From the IMG/VR virus record IMGVR_UViG_3300026519_000062, positions 1-24,456 of that record: a stretch of DNA of 24,456 nucleotides. One strand, written 5' to 3'. Shown here piece by piece: positions 1 through 8,233 of this stretch; positions within the stretch are counted from its first letter, which is position 1, and each line of letters opens with the position of its first letter. Under the pieces are notes generated by a model. It was not told where the DNA came from. It made no database searches and saw nothing but the letters and a program-made list of their open reading frames with translations. A program made the translations under genes and the position numbers. Origin of the DNA: a virus.

Positions 1-525
1 GTCGGACAATATAATTCGGCCGAGCGGATTGCCCGCCTGTGACGGGCCGGTGGTAAAGTTTTCCAACCCGTTAAAGGCCAGTTTAATGCGCCAGCAAAAC
101 TGCTCACCTTCCGGTATCAGGCGCTGGCCGCATTGCAGATTGCCGGTTTTTGACGGCCAAAATTCTTCGATCTCGATCACATAGCCAAGCTTGGCCGCAA
201 GGTCGATCAGATAGGGGATTGATTGACCACCCGCCGCCGTCCAGCGTTGGTGTGCCAGCTTTTGCCGCGCGGCAATTGAAGGGTTATCCAAATCACGGCC
301 GCAAGGATCGGACCCAAGCACCCGTTCGAAATCAGGCAACAGAGCATCAGATGTTCGCGGATCAACCTCTTCCATTAGTCGTTTGGCGTCGGTCTCAAAA
401 CGGGCAATGGCATCAGCTGCGAGATGCAAAATTGCGTCTAATACACCGCCACGCTTCCCAAGCGCAAAACCGCGGTGCAGTTTGCCAATTATGCTGACCA
501 ATATGGTGTCGACTGTGCGGCTCAA
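1..525 (-). CDS. Mu gp48-like baseplate/tail protein (DUF2313, YmfQ family), 3' end cut by window edge
   Basis: The frame is open from a TTG at 525 to the left edge, about 175 codons. The translation begins MSRTVDTILVSIIGKL and contains DPRTSDALLPDFERVLG at about residues 57-73, close to the DPRTATELLPEWERVLG signature of the DUF2313/YmfQ family. Those proteins lie after gp47 in Mu-like phages and help close the baseplate next to the tail fibres. The TTG start is chosen because GGGAGG lies about 7 bases upstream and because TTGA overlaps the gp47 stop, like the other coupled junctions here. The family is usually about 190-200 residues, so only a short C-terminal piece should be missing. The next gene beyond the edge is expected to be a tail fibre (inference). 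Confidence 0.85.
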   Translation of the reverse strand, partial: MSRTVDTILVSIIGKLHRGFALGKRGGVLDAILHLAADAIARFETDAKRLMEEVDPRTSDALLPDFERVLGSDPCGRDLDNPSIAARQKLAHQRWTAAGGQSIPYLIDLAAKLGYVIEIEEFWPSKTGNLQCGQRLIPEGEQFCWRIKLAFNGLENFTTGPSQAGNPLGRIILSD

Positions 526-1667
526 AGCGGTGCCTCCCAGGTGATAACACCAGGCACCGGATAATCCGCATCACCAAGGGTATGGGGTATTGCCGGTAAG
601 ATCAGGTCATGAGCATATTCACCCGCCGCCGCAGAGATTGCTTCGGATAGCCTTGATGGTTCAATTGTCGCCCCGATCGGGCTGTCATTGCTGGTGTCTT
701 CGTCATCACCCAAAGTGGCCAAAAAACGCGAATAGGCTTCGGTTACCGCGCCGCGGGTTTCCGGCGTATCCGGACGTAATCTTATAGTCACGTCAATCGG
801 TGTGATAATGCCCGCGACCATCACCACGTTAGCAGTAACAGGCCGCACTCCGGCCGGAGTGTTCAACGGCCCAAGATAGGCCAGCATTGCATCCAGCTCA
901 TTTTGTGTGGGTGCGCGGCCGAAGGCATTCTTAACCCGCATCACCACCGCCACACCAACCGAACCGCGGCCAATCCATCCAGGTAAAGTGCGCACCGCCT
1001 CGCTATCAAATTCCCGCCCTATCCAGAACGGATAATCAAACCCTGCGCCGCCATACGGGCGCTGGCGAATATAAGCCAAAGTGGCTGCCTTTAGGCTTTC
1101 GTAGCTCTCGATATCAGCGCCACCGATCATACCGGCCGGGTCAATTGTAACCTTTGAAACATCAGGAAAAGGCAGGACGGCCGCCAGTTGCACATCACCC
1201 TCTATATTACCGGCAGTGCCGGCCTTAACAGCCGTAGCTGCCACGCTGACACTGCCGCCAACTCCAATGGTTTCAACATTATTATTGGTAAAGATCACGC
1301 CGTCACTGACAGCAAACTCGGTCAGAGCCGGAATGATTGTGCCGGCTGTGCCTTCAATGACCAGAGTGCCAACTGCCTTGGTGGCGGGGCGGCGCGGCAC
1401 GCCCCAAATATTAGCATGGCGCAGCGTAAATTCATCCTCGGCCGTGTCGGGAAAATATTGTGCGGCCCACCAGGACTGGTGATCATGGACCGAGCGCAAC
1501 TCAAGTGATATTGCCCGAATGATGTGGGAAAGCACACCTGACTTTGAGCGTACCGAACGAGATATGGCCAGCGGATCAACCAGCGGGCGGATTTTCTGCA
1601 AACGCGTTTCAAGCGTTACCGCCGCCCGTGCGGCAATTTCTTTAGCAAGCGGAACCGGCCAGGGCAT
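522..1667 (-). CDS. Baseplate J-like protein (Mu gp47 homologue)
   Basis: This 381-residue protein belongs to the baseplate J/gp47 family, which forms the wedge of contractile-tail baseplates and contacts the hub and sheath. Family hallmarks are visible: PDTAEDEFTLRHANIWGVPR near residues 73-92, a GTAGTIIPALTEF segment, a GTAGNIEGDVQL segment, and an IESYESLKAATLAYIRQRP stretch followed by GGAGFDYPFW. The ATG at 1667 shares one base with the gp46 stop (TGATG) and has GGGAG 7 bases upstream. A TTG three bases earlier is a weaker alternative. The 3' end overlaps the gp48-like gene by 4 bases. The length is typical and no defect is visible. Confidence 0.95.
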   Translation of the reverse strand: MPWPVPLAKEIAARAAVTLETRLQKIRPLVDPLAISRSVRSKSGVLSHIIRAISLELRSVHDHQSWWAAQYFPDTAEDEFTLRHANIWGVPRRPATKAVGTLVIEGTAGTIIPALTEFAVSDGVIFTNNNVETIGVGGSVSVAATAVKAGTAGNIEGDVQLAAVLPFPDVSKVTIDPAGMIGGADIESYESLKAATLAYIRQRPYGGAGFDYPFWIGREFDSEAVRTLPGWIGRGSVGVAVVMRVKNAFGRAPTQNELDAMLAYLGPLNTPAGVRPVTANVVMVAGIITPIDVTIRLRPDTPETRGAVTEAYSRFLATLGDDEDTSNDSPIGATIEPSRLSEAISAAAGEYAHDLILPAIPHTLGDADYPVPGVITWEAPL

Positions 1668-2137
1668 CAAATTGCTCCCGTCTGCAGATTAACCGCAGCA
1701 TCTTCAACCAGCACCCGATAGCCCATACGCCCGGTTTCTGGCGAACCATCGATCCAGTACACGTCAATCTCGGCCGGTTGACCGGTTGTGCCCTCGACCC
1801 ATTCAAGCGCCTCTTGCAGCCAAAACAAATATAGCAATCGCGTGGTCTCGGTCTTCTTTGCCCGATCCAGCAACCAGCATCGCGATCCGGTCAACTCACC
1901 ATCAGGATCAAGCGCATCGCACGGCCCGCCGCGAAGTTCAGAATAGCTTTTAGGTGTCAGAAATTTCGAGCGACCCTGCGGCAATGGATCATCCGGTTCG
2001 GCGCGACGGTCAAGCCCGACAGAAATCAGAATTGCAGGGATGGGTGTCTCGTCAATCAGCAGGTCGCCGTCCGGCGCCAATTCCAGATCGCACCGCCGTG
2101 CATCGGCATCAAAAATAAGAGCAGCATCAAAGAACAT
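1667..2137 (-). CDS. Mu gp46-like baseplate protein
   Basis: A 156-residue protein placed between the gp45-like spike and gp47-like wedge genes, as in Mu. The segment ELRGGPCDALDPDGELTGSR followed by CWLLDRAKK and an amphipathic RLLYLFWLQEALEWV helix fits the GP46 family, a small lysozyme-independent baseplate component related to the gp25/W position of other contractile phages. The start is uncertain: ATG at 2137 is preferred over an in-frame TTG at 2146, but neither has a good Shine-Dalgarno sequence and the upstream bases are a GCGC run. The 3' end is joined to gp47 by TGATG. Confidence 0.85.
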   Translation of the reverse strand: MFFDAALIFDADARRCDLELAPDGDLLIDETPIPAILISVGLDRRAEPDDPLPQGRSKFLTPKSYSELRGGPCDALDPDGELTGSRCWLLDRAKKTETTRLLYLFWLQEALEWVEGTTGQPAEIDVYWIDGSPETGRMGYRVLVEDAAVNLQTGAI

Positions 2138-2171
2138 GGCGCTCAAACTATCGCGCGCGCGCGGGTCAGTT

Positions 2172-2193
2172 CATGCCCGCCGTGGCTGGCATG
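2172..2193. repeat. Short hairpin between gp45 and gp46, also found at 15038-15059
   Basis: The inverted repeat catgcc / ggcatg has a 10-base loop starting cgccg and sits in the 58-base gap between gp45 and gp46. The same stem and the same loop start recur at 15038-15059 between the protease and G genes, so this is a repeated unit and not a chance palindrome. No T-run follows on the minus strand, so it does not look like an intrinsic terminator. Confidence 0.5.
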
Positions 2194-2195
2194 GT

Positions 2196-2732
2196 TTAAT
2201 CTTGAATAGGGCTTGGCGGTGCCGAAGCGTCCGGATGACCGTGTGCATTGTACCTGTCGCGCATTTCCTGCATTGATCCGTTCTGATCAGAAACATTGCC
2301 GGTACACTCGAGCTCGCCCACCACCTTGGTGATCGTCGCTGTGATTGTAACACCGGTATCTGTGGTGATATTAACCGTTGCCCCGGTGCTTATGTCCAGC
2401 GACCCGCCCGTCGTCAGAATGGCCTTGTCGCCGTGTTCATTGTAAAAACCAACTTCGCCTTCTTTTAGTCCACCCATACGGTTCGAGGGGTTGGCCACCG
2501 GCAGGATAACCATATCACCCTCATCCCCGCCAACGGCCAGGACGATACCTACCGCACCGTCGGCAGGCACATGGCTGGCAAAGCCGTAGGGCTGCAACAC
2601 CTCGACATCATCGCGCCATATGCCCTCAGCCACCTCGACCGAGGCGGTCTGGGTTTCTCCATCATCCTTGAAATTTTTCAAATTTCCGCGACGCACCAAG
2701 GTGCGAACATCACCAGCGGTTTCTTCATCCAT
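2196..2732 (-). CDS. Baseplate assembly protein V / tail spike (Mu gp45 homologue)
   Basis: A 178-residue central spike protein that caps the tail tube and pierces the outer membrane. The N-terminal half is an OB-fold-like region rich in small residues, with PADGAVGIVLAVGGDEGD at about 56-73. The C-terminal half is a beta-helix-like run of T/S/I/V residues (about 104-140) with TGGSLDISTGATVNITT. It ends YNAHGHPDASAPPSP, and His164/His166 form the HxH apex motif that binds iron in Mu gp45 and P2 gpV (family knowledge). The ATG at 2732 is preferred because AAGGAA lies 8 bases upstream. A longer frame exists, but its extra 27 residues are encoded by repeat sequence. The repeat at 2749-2883 lies directly upstream. 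Confidence 0.92.
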   Translation of the reverse strand: MDEETAGDVRTLVRRGNLKNFKDDGETQTASVEVAEGIWRDDVEVLQPYGFASHVPADGAVGIVLAVGGDEGDMVILPVANPSNRMGGLKEGEVGFYNEHGDKAILTTGGSLDISTGATVNITTDTGVTITATITKVVGELECTGNVSDQNGSMQEMRDRYNAHGHPDASAPPSPIQD

Positions 2733-2748
2733 GGTATGGTTCCTTTCT

Positions 2749-2883
2749 CTCACGGCCATTCGGGCTTTGCCCGGCCTGCGAGGCGCGCCCTGTTCGGGCG
2801 GTTCGCTCTTCACTCACGGGAGCCAAGTGGCGACCCGCAAAGCGCCCTCGCGGAGTGGTGCCCAAAGGGCATTCACGTGAGCG
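2749..2883. repeat. Palindromic mosaic element, family 2, copy A
   Basis: It occupies almost the whole gap between the hub gene P (stop at 2886) and gp45. It opens with ctcacggcc and closes with cgtgagcg, an imperfect terminal inverted repeat. Internal hairpins are cgggc-ttt-gcccg, cgccc-tgttc-gggcg and tgccc-aaa-gggca. The linkers ggcctgcgaggcgcgcc and gcggag recur in copies B, C and J, while stem sequences differ. On the minus strand the left end runs into the gagagaaagga that serves gp45 as its ribosome-binding site. Confidence 0.85.
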
Positions 2884-2885
2884 CA

Positions 2886-4136
2886 TCAAAGTTTCCTCGC
2901 AGTGCCATCGAGCGAACCTTTGGATTTCTTTTTCTGGCGACGATTGGCGTTCTTTCGCCGATTGCTGACCGGCTTTTTGTCGAACGCTTCGGGTGAAGTC
3001 ACATTCATTTCGGTTATTTCCCCCTCTTCGTCATAGCGATAGGCAATCCGTGAGATCAGCATTGCTCGATTGAGGCCCTGGAAAGCATCATCCACATGCG
3101 GCCTTTGGTTGACGTTCCACAACTTGCCATTCTCGCCATAATGATGAACGGTGATGGTCACCTCTTCACCATTGGCGCGCGCCGTACGCGATCTGAAATC
3201 AGCCTCATCTTTGGCCGACTGCTGATCGGGCTGGCTCTTGGTTAAATGAACCTTCGGTCGATAGCGGGTGATTTCCGGATCTTTGGCGCGACCGGTAATG
3301 GCAATGCCTTTACGTTCGCGAGTGGTTGCAGACCCGTCACCTGCCTGTCGGCTGGCCGGGGTTTTGGGAGCCGTACCTTTAAGATGAGAGGCGGTGCGCT
3401 CAAGGCGTTCACCTTGCGCTTTTTCAGATTGCCCGCGCACGATGGTTTCGGAATACCGGCCTTCATGCGAATAAGTACCACTGGAGCTTTTGATGTTGCC
3501 TGGTAATTTCAAATCAGCGGGTGCTTGGGCCGCCCCGGTGCGGGTAATCACAATGCCACCTACACCATCCGAGGTCACCAGCACATGGCGCTGCCGTGCA
3601 CCCTTCTCGATCGCAGACAAACCGGTTTCTGACAGTTTCAAGGGATAGCGCGGAAATAGTTTTCCCGTATCCACTTGGGAACGCACCTTCAGACCGAACG
3701 GTTTGGCGATGCGTTTGGCCGCGTCTTCCAGTTTGATATTTTTGAATTCTCCTGGTCCATCGGCGGCAGCCGCACTATCAACCAGATCGCCACTCTTGTC
3801 GCGGCCGGATATTGTTATTTCTGCATAATCGGCATTGATGTCCGGGGCCACCTTTTCAATCCACCCGACCAAAGCCAATTCATCATTGATATATATCTTA
3901 ACGCCCGGGCCCGGGCGTAACTTGAATACGGGCGCAGGTGATGCATAATCGAATGTGGCAATTGAGCGCGCGGCATCGCGCAAGGTGAATGAAAACGCCC
4001 CGGCAAAATCCTGCAAATCACGGGTAACTTCGGCAGATGTCCATTCATCATAGGTTCCGGCACCCTCAATTTCCAACCGAAAAGCGCGGGTTGGAACCTT
4101 GGCTTGCTGATAGTTGCGAGTGATCAATGGCCGCAT
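2886..4136 (-). CDS. P: Baseplate hub protein (Mu gp44/P homologue)
   Basis: A 416-residue hub protein of the gpD/gp27-like family that forms the trimeric ring under the tail tube and carries the spike. Visible features are an N-terminal beta-rich region (TRAFRLEIEGAGTYDEW, residues 16-32), a GPGVKIYINDELALVGWIEK strand pair at about 76-95, and AEITISGRDKSGDLVDS at about 104-120, all typical of this family. Residues around 240-290 form a low-complexity linker rich in K, E, R and T, and the last 30 residues are very basic. The ATG overlaps the gene N stop as TGATG. The stop lies 3 bases from the end of repeat copy A. Position and length fit Mu gp44. Confidence 0.92.
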   Translation of the reverse strand: MRPLITRNYQQAKVPTRAFRLEIEGAGTYDEWTSAEVTRDLQDFAGAFSFTLRDAARSIATFDYASPAPVFKLRPGPGVKIYINDELALVGWIEKVAPDINADYAEITISGRDKSGDLVDSAAAADGPGEFKNIKLEDAAKRIAKPFGLKVRSQVDTGKLFPRYPLKLSETGLSAIEKGARQRHVLVTSDGVGGIVITRTGAAQAPADLKLPGNIKSSSGTYSHEGRYSETIVRGQSEKAQGERLERTASHLKGTAPKTPASRQAGDGSATTRERKGIAITGRAKDPEITRYRPKVHLTKSQPDQQSAKDEADFRSRTARANGEEVTITVHHYGENGKLWNVNQRPHVDDAFQGLNRAMLISRIAYRYDEEGEITEMNVTSPEAFDKKPVSNRRKNANRRQKKKSKGSLDGTARKL

Positions 4137-5389
4137 CAGTTCAAGACCTCGAGTGGTCCGGCGGGCAGTTGCGCCGGGTGGCGGGGGCGATTGCGGGCGA
4201 TGAGAGCCTGATAACCTTCTTCAACCAGGTGTGGTGCATCGCCATAAAAATGGCTGGAAATCAGAAACGCATCCGTATCACGCTCTAATGTCAATCTTAT
4301 CACCCTCGGCAATCGCCCAATAGCCTCGTTGATATCGCCGTGGGCGGCGGCACCGGCGGCAGCGAGATCACGCGCGAGCTGACTTGATGCAGCCACATGA
4401 GCCGTTGCGGACAGGGGACTCAATACCGGCTCGAACAATTCCGCACTGTCTGAAATAGTCTGGCGTAATTTTAAAGCACTATCACGAACCTCGTGATCAA
4501 CCACCGTTGAGAGCTTCAACGCCACACCCCAATTGTGAGCCGCCGATGCCATCAGCATCGCCTGGTCAACACCTGACGGCGCTTTGGCCGCCTCGATTGC
4601 CAGCGCCGATGAGATGACCAACAAAGCGTCGACAGCCTTGTTTGCCAACAAACCATGGGTGATTGGCAAAATTGCTTCTTCAGCCGGTGCCACCGGTGAA
4701 ATGCCGCCCCATTCGGGGGTAGCATCAAACAGTTCATCGGTGACACTGTTCATCCGGGAGGCAAAATCAGCACCATCAACCGGGCTTGTTTCAAAACGTG
4801 AAGCCCGTTGGACAATTTCCGGCTCGAGCGATGCCGCATAAGCCTCGCGCAGCAACCTGTTTGATCGTTCTGTTGCCTTGCGCCCCGCGATTGAAATTGT
4901 TTGCCGATCGGCAGATTTGATCAGATTTTTTGAGGCTTGAATGATGCTTGAAGCCGCATTTAAAAGCGTTGAAATAGATGACCGGCCAGCAACAGCGCCC
5001 GCACCCTTGCCAATTTTGATAAATGTCGCAGAGAACCGCGCCACCCGAAGCTCGCTTGCAGAAAATGAAATTGAAGCCGGGCTTTCCAGTATAACCTTCA
5101 TGCCGCCAAGCCATGGATGGATTAGTGTGCCTGGTCCCGGTGTTTCAAATGCGCTTTCAAGAGCCTTCGCCTGGGCAATATAATCATCACCGATCACCAA
5201 ACCGGCAACGACAACGATTTGCGGGCTTAACCCCATATCATCAAAGGCAGCACGATCCATGCCCGGAAACAGATGCTCGGCAATCCGCCGTCCAGGCTCA
5301 ATCGACGTATCGGGCATATAGTATTGAACACCACGCCAAGACGCCGGCAACAGGCCTGGCAATAGATCAGATACGCTATCCCAGATCAT
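4136..5389 (-). CDS. N: DNA circularisation/baseplate protein (Mu gp43/N homologue)
   Basis: A 417-residue protein. Its first 125 residues match the DNA_circ_N pattern: SWRGVQYYMPDTSIEPGRR, then EHLFPGMDRAAFDDMG, then PGTLIHPWLGGMKV. In Mu, N is needed for tail assembly and has been linked to protection of injected DNA ends (family knowledge). The C-terminal two-thirds is mostly helical and alanine-rich, including an AARDLAAAGAAAHGDINEAI-like stretch near the end, where family members are poorly conserved. The ATG follows the tape-measure stop with no gap (TAG then ATG), and the 3' end overlaps the hub gene. Nothing looks broken. Confidence 0.9.
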   Translation of the reverse strand: MIWDSVSDLLPGLLPASWRGVQYYMPDTSIEPGRRIAEHLFPGMDRAAFDDMGLSPQIVVVAGLVIGDDYIAQAKALESAFETPGPGTLIHPWLGGMKVILESPASISFSASELRVARFSATFIKIGKGAGAVAGRSSISTLLNAASSIIQASKNLIKSADRQTISIAGRKATERSNRLLREAYAASLEPEIVQRASRFETSPVDGADFASRMNSVTDELFDATPEWGGISPVAPAEEAILPITHGLLANKAVDALLVISSALAIEAAKAPSGVDQAMLMASAAHNWGVALKLSTVVDHEVRDSALKLRQTISDSAELFEPVLSPLSATAHVAASSQLARDLAAAGAAAHGDINEAIGRLPRVIRLTLERDTDAFLISSHFYGDAPHLVEEGYQALIARNRPRHPAQLPAGPLEVLN

Positions 5390-7405
5390 CTATATTCTCC
5401 CCGTTGTCCGGCCCTTGTTGATAGGCACTTTTGGATTGCTCGATTGCACAGCTGTCACCTTGCCAGGGCCGTCAACTTTGATTGTAATTTGTCCACCGAC
5501 CTGCACAGTAGGGCTGGGCTGGAAGCCTGGGAATTTGGCACCCTTGTTGACATTGGCAGCGCGGTTTTGAATATCAACATTTGGTGGCGGTTTTTTGACA
5601 TCTGGAATGATCGCTGCTGGACCCGGGTATGCGCCGCCAACAAGCCGTTTAATCCATTCTGGCGGATCGCCCCAACTGAAAACACTGGCAAGATCGATAC
5701 TGCCAATGGCGCTGATGATCATCGTTGGCAGATTTTTAAACCAGTCAACCAGCGCCATCACTTTGGCTTTGATGCCTTCAATTGCAGCATCCAGCATATT
5801 GCCCATAGAGTTCCATGTGTCATCGGCGCTCTGCTTGATACCGTTCCAGGCATTTTTGAACCAGGCAATGCCTTCTTTCCAGGTTCGCTCGATCCCGAAC
5901 CACGCGGCAATCGCGATGGTCTTGATGTTAAGCCAGAGCTTTTCAAAGAAAGGCCCGATCTTTTCCCAATGGCTGATAATCAAATAGGCACCGGCAACGA
6001 GCAGTGCTACCGCCAGCCCAACCCATGAGAAAGCAAATGCAAATGCAGCAGCCAGAGCGGATGCGCCAGAGGCAACAAATGGTAAGGCCAGCCCCAATAT
6101 CCCCAACCCGACGGCGGCAAGCACGGCGGCGGAACCAAAGGCCAGCACCTTATCTTTCACACCGGGCATTTTCTGCTCAACACCCTTGAGATATTCTCGC
6201 AGATCGAGCAGATGGGCATTGATGGTTGGCAACCACGCATTAAAGCTGTCACCGATTTCACGACCCGCCTGAACACTGAGTTCCTTGAAGGTTTTTAGTT
6301 GACTACTCGGGCCATCATTTTGGATGGCGAAATCACGATCGATGACCGAACGGCTTGTCTCGTCAACTGCTTTTTTAATCCGCTTATATTCATCAATATT
6401 AGCCAGAAAGGGCAACAAAAATGCCTTGACCTGCTGATCACCAAACAATTCTGACAGCTTGCCGGCTGCACCGATACGCTTCAATTGCTCATGCACATTG
6501 GCCAGAGCCTCGGCACCCTCAAGCCCGTTGGCCTTTGCCTTATCCATCATCCTGCCAATAACCTTAGCGGATACCCCGGTCAGGTCTTCTGTCTTGGCAA
6601 TCACCGCTTCAATCGGATTGATACCCTTGGTGGCTGCATCCTGCATAACGCCCAGAATATCAACGCCGGATTTGGCAAACCGCTTGACTGTATCGGGTGC
6701 CAGAATTTTTTGCAGGAAGTTCTGAAAGTTGTTGGCAGCCTGGGCAGGATCGGACGCACCCAGAATGGCGACTTGCAAACCGGATGCCAGCATTGCCACC
6801 GCCTCTTCACCCTTAACGCCGAGATTAACCAGTTGCGATGTGAGTGCCGGGAAAAACTTGGCCATTTCTTTCAGCTCAAACCGGCCCTCCTTGCCGGCAA
6901 CAACCAGTTTGGCCAAAGCATCCTGCATGCGTTCGGCCGGAATGCCGAGGTTTTTGGAAAGCGCAAAGGCGACCTTGCCCATATCAGACATGTCGGCACT
7001 GGCGGCTTTTGCGGATTTGGAAATTGTCGGCATTAGTTGAGTGATTAGATCATCACCCAGACCTGCTTGCCGCAACTCTCCGGCCGTTTTGGCAACATCA
7101 CTTGAATGTTGCCCGGTTAGCAGCGCCAGGTCTTCATAGGCGCGCCGCTGACTTTCAACCCACGCATCAACTTCATCGCGGGCAACATTGGACGTGACGG
7201 CTATATCACGCAGGTTTTGATCAAAGGCGGCGGCTTCCTGTGCCGGTCCGGCAAAACTTATACCGGCAACAATACCGGCAACCGCCCCAAGTCTGCGGGC
7301 AACATTGCCCAACCGGTTAAGCCCGCGCATGATACCTTTTAGCTTGCCGGAAAACCGATCCTTCAACCGCACCCAGACTGAAAGCTGCATGGATTTAGAG
7401 CTCAT
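5390..7405 (-). CDS. Tail tape measure protein (Mu gp42 homologue)
   Basis: The longest tail gene (671 residues) acts as the ruler for tail length and is packed inside the tube. The N-terminal 50 residues are basic and helical, followed by a helical TP901-type core with AFDQNLRDIAVTSNVARDEV and LRQAGLGDDLITQLMP. Hydrophobic segments at about 420-445 and 449-478 could insert in the host inner membrane during DNA entry. Several tryptophan-rich helices (WEKIGPFFEKLW, WFGIERTWKEGIAWF) follow, and the C-terminus is proline-rich. The ATG overlaps the stop of the frameshifted chaperone product (ATGA) and has GGAG 6 bases upstream. At roughly 0.15 nm per residue the tail would be about 100 nm long (inference). 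Confidence 0.93.
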   Translation of the reverse strand: MSSKSMQLSVWVRLKDRFSGKLKGIMRGLNRLGNVARRLGAVAGIVAGISFAGPAQEAAAFDQNLRDIAVTSNVARDEVDAWVESQRRAYEDLALLTGQHSSDVAKTAGELRQAGLGDDLITQLMPTISKSAKAASADMSDMGKVAFALSKNLGIPAERMQDALAKLVVAGKEGRFELKEMAKFFPALTSQLVNLGVKGEEAVAMLASGLQVAILGASDPAQAANNFQNFLQKILAPDTVKRFAKSGVDILGVMQDAATKGINPIEAVIAKTEDLTGVSAKVIGRMMDKAKANGLEGAEALANVHEQLKRIGAAGKLSELFGDQQVKAFLLPFLANIDEYKRIKKAVDETSRSVIDRDFAIQNDGPSSQLKTFKELSVQAGREIGDSFNAWLPTINAHLLDLREYLKGVEQKMPGVKDKVLAFGSAAVLAAVGLGILGLALPFVASGASALAAAFAFAFSWVGLAVALLVAGAYLIISHWEKIGPFFEKLWLNIKTIAIAAWFGIERTWKEGIAWFKNAWNGIKQSADDTWNSMGNMLDAAIEGIKAKVMALVDWFKNLPTMIISAIGSIDLASVFSWGDPPEWIKRLVGGAYPGPAAIIPDVKKPPPNVDIQNRAANVNKGAKFPGFQPSPTVQVGGQITIKVDGPGKVTAVQSSNPKVPINKGRTTGRI

Positions 7406-7991
7406 TTCTCACTCCATTCTTTTTCCAATTGCCGTCCGGCCATGATACAGGACCACCAATAATCAAGATCAGCGGCGCTGAACTTATCTATCGATTTTGC
7501 CGAAAACCCTGTGGCAGCGGCAATGATGCCTATTCTCGCTTGCCAGTCTTCAGGCCAGTCGAGGAAAAATTTGCCAGCACCTGGCCGACCGCATTAATAT
7601 CGGACACGTCCATTAATTCTTCCAGCCGATTGGCCACCGCCTGATTGAGCCTGGCCATGCGGGCCATAGCGGTTGCAACCATCATTTCCTCACTGGCCGA
7701 GGATATAATGCGACGGTCCTTGCCGCTTAATCTGTGAAGAACAAGTTTTTCAAACTTGCGCTCGCTGACTTTGCCATTTTTTTTCGTGCGCATGGTCTGC
7801 GGGTATTTTAACGGAAGAGTTACAGAGCCATCCGCATTGCGGATTGCGCGGGAAGGCAAGCGATCTTCCGGCGCAATATCCATATCCTCATCGACAATAT
7901 CGCTGTCGACCTCAGCAGTCTCTACAACGGCCTCTTCTTCATCAACAACGGTTTCAGAAAGATCGATATTTGTTTCTTTGGGTGTTTTCAT
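7402..7991 (-). CDS. Tail assembly chaperone, -1 frameshift fusion product (gpGT-like)
   Basis: Reading from the ATG at 7991 and slipping back one base after the TTT ending at 7566 gives a 196-residue product: 142 shared residues plus 54 new ones. The new part starts FLDWPEDWQARIGIIAAATG, contains DLDYWW, and ends EKEWSEK. Its TGA (7404-7402) overlaps the tape-measure ATG. Long-tailed phages conserve such a frameshift upstream of the tape measure gene (lambda G/GT is the model). The extension recruits the tape measure and the shared part binds tube subunits (family knowledge). The extension has no initiator of its own at its beginning. The only in-frame ATG is late, which supports translation by frameshifting. 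Confidence 0.85.
7530..7991 (-). CDS. Tail assembly chaperone, unshifted product (Mu gp41-like)
   Basis: The 153-residue product has an acidic N-terminus (runs of D and E at about 10-40), then LPSRAIRNADGSVTLPLKYP and a helical region with MMVATAMARMARLN that resembles Mu gp41-type tail assembly proteins. It lies between the tail tube and tape measure genes, the standard place for this chaperone. The ATG at 7991 is preferred because TGGAA lies 6-7 bases upstream. An ATG at 8003 has no spaced Shine-Dalgarno sequence, and longer in-frame extensions read into repeat copy B. The slippery site lies 11 codons before the stop, so most ribosomes would end at TAG (7532-7530) and a minority would make the fusion. 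Confidence 0.85.
   Translation of the reverse strand: MKTPKETNIDLSETVVDEEEAVVETAEVDSDIVDEDMDIAPEDRLPSRAIRNADGSVTLPLKYPQTMRTKKNGKVSERKFEKLVLHRLSGKDRRIISSASEEMMVATAMARMARLNQAVANRLEELMDVSDINAVGQVLANFSSTGLKTGKRE
7566..7572 (-). promoter_or_regulatory. Slippery heptamer A AAT TTT for -1 frameshifting
   Basis: On the minus strand the codons GCA AAT TTT TCC contain AAATTTT in the phase X XXY YYZ needed for simultaneous tRNA slippage by -1. The shifted frame stays open for 54 codons, exactly to the tape-measure start. Just downstream, ctcg and cgag (spanning about 25 bases), with gcc/ggc inside, could form a weak stimulatory stem. The efficiency cannot be judged from sequence. Confidence 0.8.
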
Positions 7992-8060
7992 AGAATGTTC
8001 CATTCTCTGTTTTTTGTCTTTTAACCAGGCTATCCAGCCCGGTGCCCGTTGTATTGTTTC

Positions 8061-8227
8061 GCTCACGGCCATTCGAATGTTGACACATTCGGCCTTCGCG
8101 GGAGCGCCCTGTTCGGGCGGCTCGCTTTTCGCTCGCTCTTGCGAGAAACTTCCCAAGACGGCGAAGAGCTGTCCGTGGCTTATGCCACGCCCATGCGGAG
8201 CGTTGCCCGCACGGGCATTAGCGTGAG
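8061..8227. repeat. Palindromic mosaic element, family 2, copy B (near full length)
   Basis: It fills the gap between the tail tube gene (stop at 8234) and the chaperone gene. It starts gctcacggcc and ends agcgtgagc. In order it holds hairpins gaatg/cattc, cgccc-tgttc-gggcg, gctcgctcttgcgag, the invariant gtggc-ttat-gccac, and tgcccg-ca-cgggca. The linkers acttccnaagacggcgaaga and gcggagcg are shared with copies C and G. It is about 167 bases long and is the clearest full copy of family 2. Confidence 0.88.
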
Positions 8228-8233
8228 CTCAAG

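Noticed and set aside
150-497. Plus-strand open frames throughout the window
   Set aside because: They overlap convincing minus-strand phage genes, lack ribosome-binding sites and show no recognisable domains.
2733-2813. N-terminal extension of gp45 (and similar extensions of holin, gp36, capsid and gp41)
   Set aside because: The extra residues are encoded by repeat DNA, and better starts with spaced Shine-Dalgarno sequences lie downstream.
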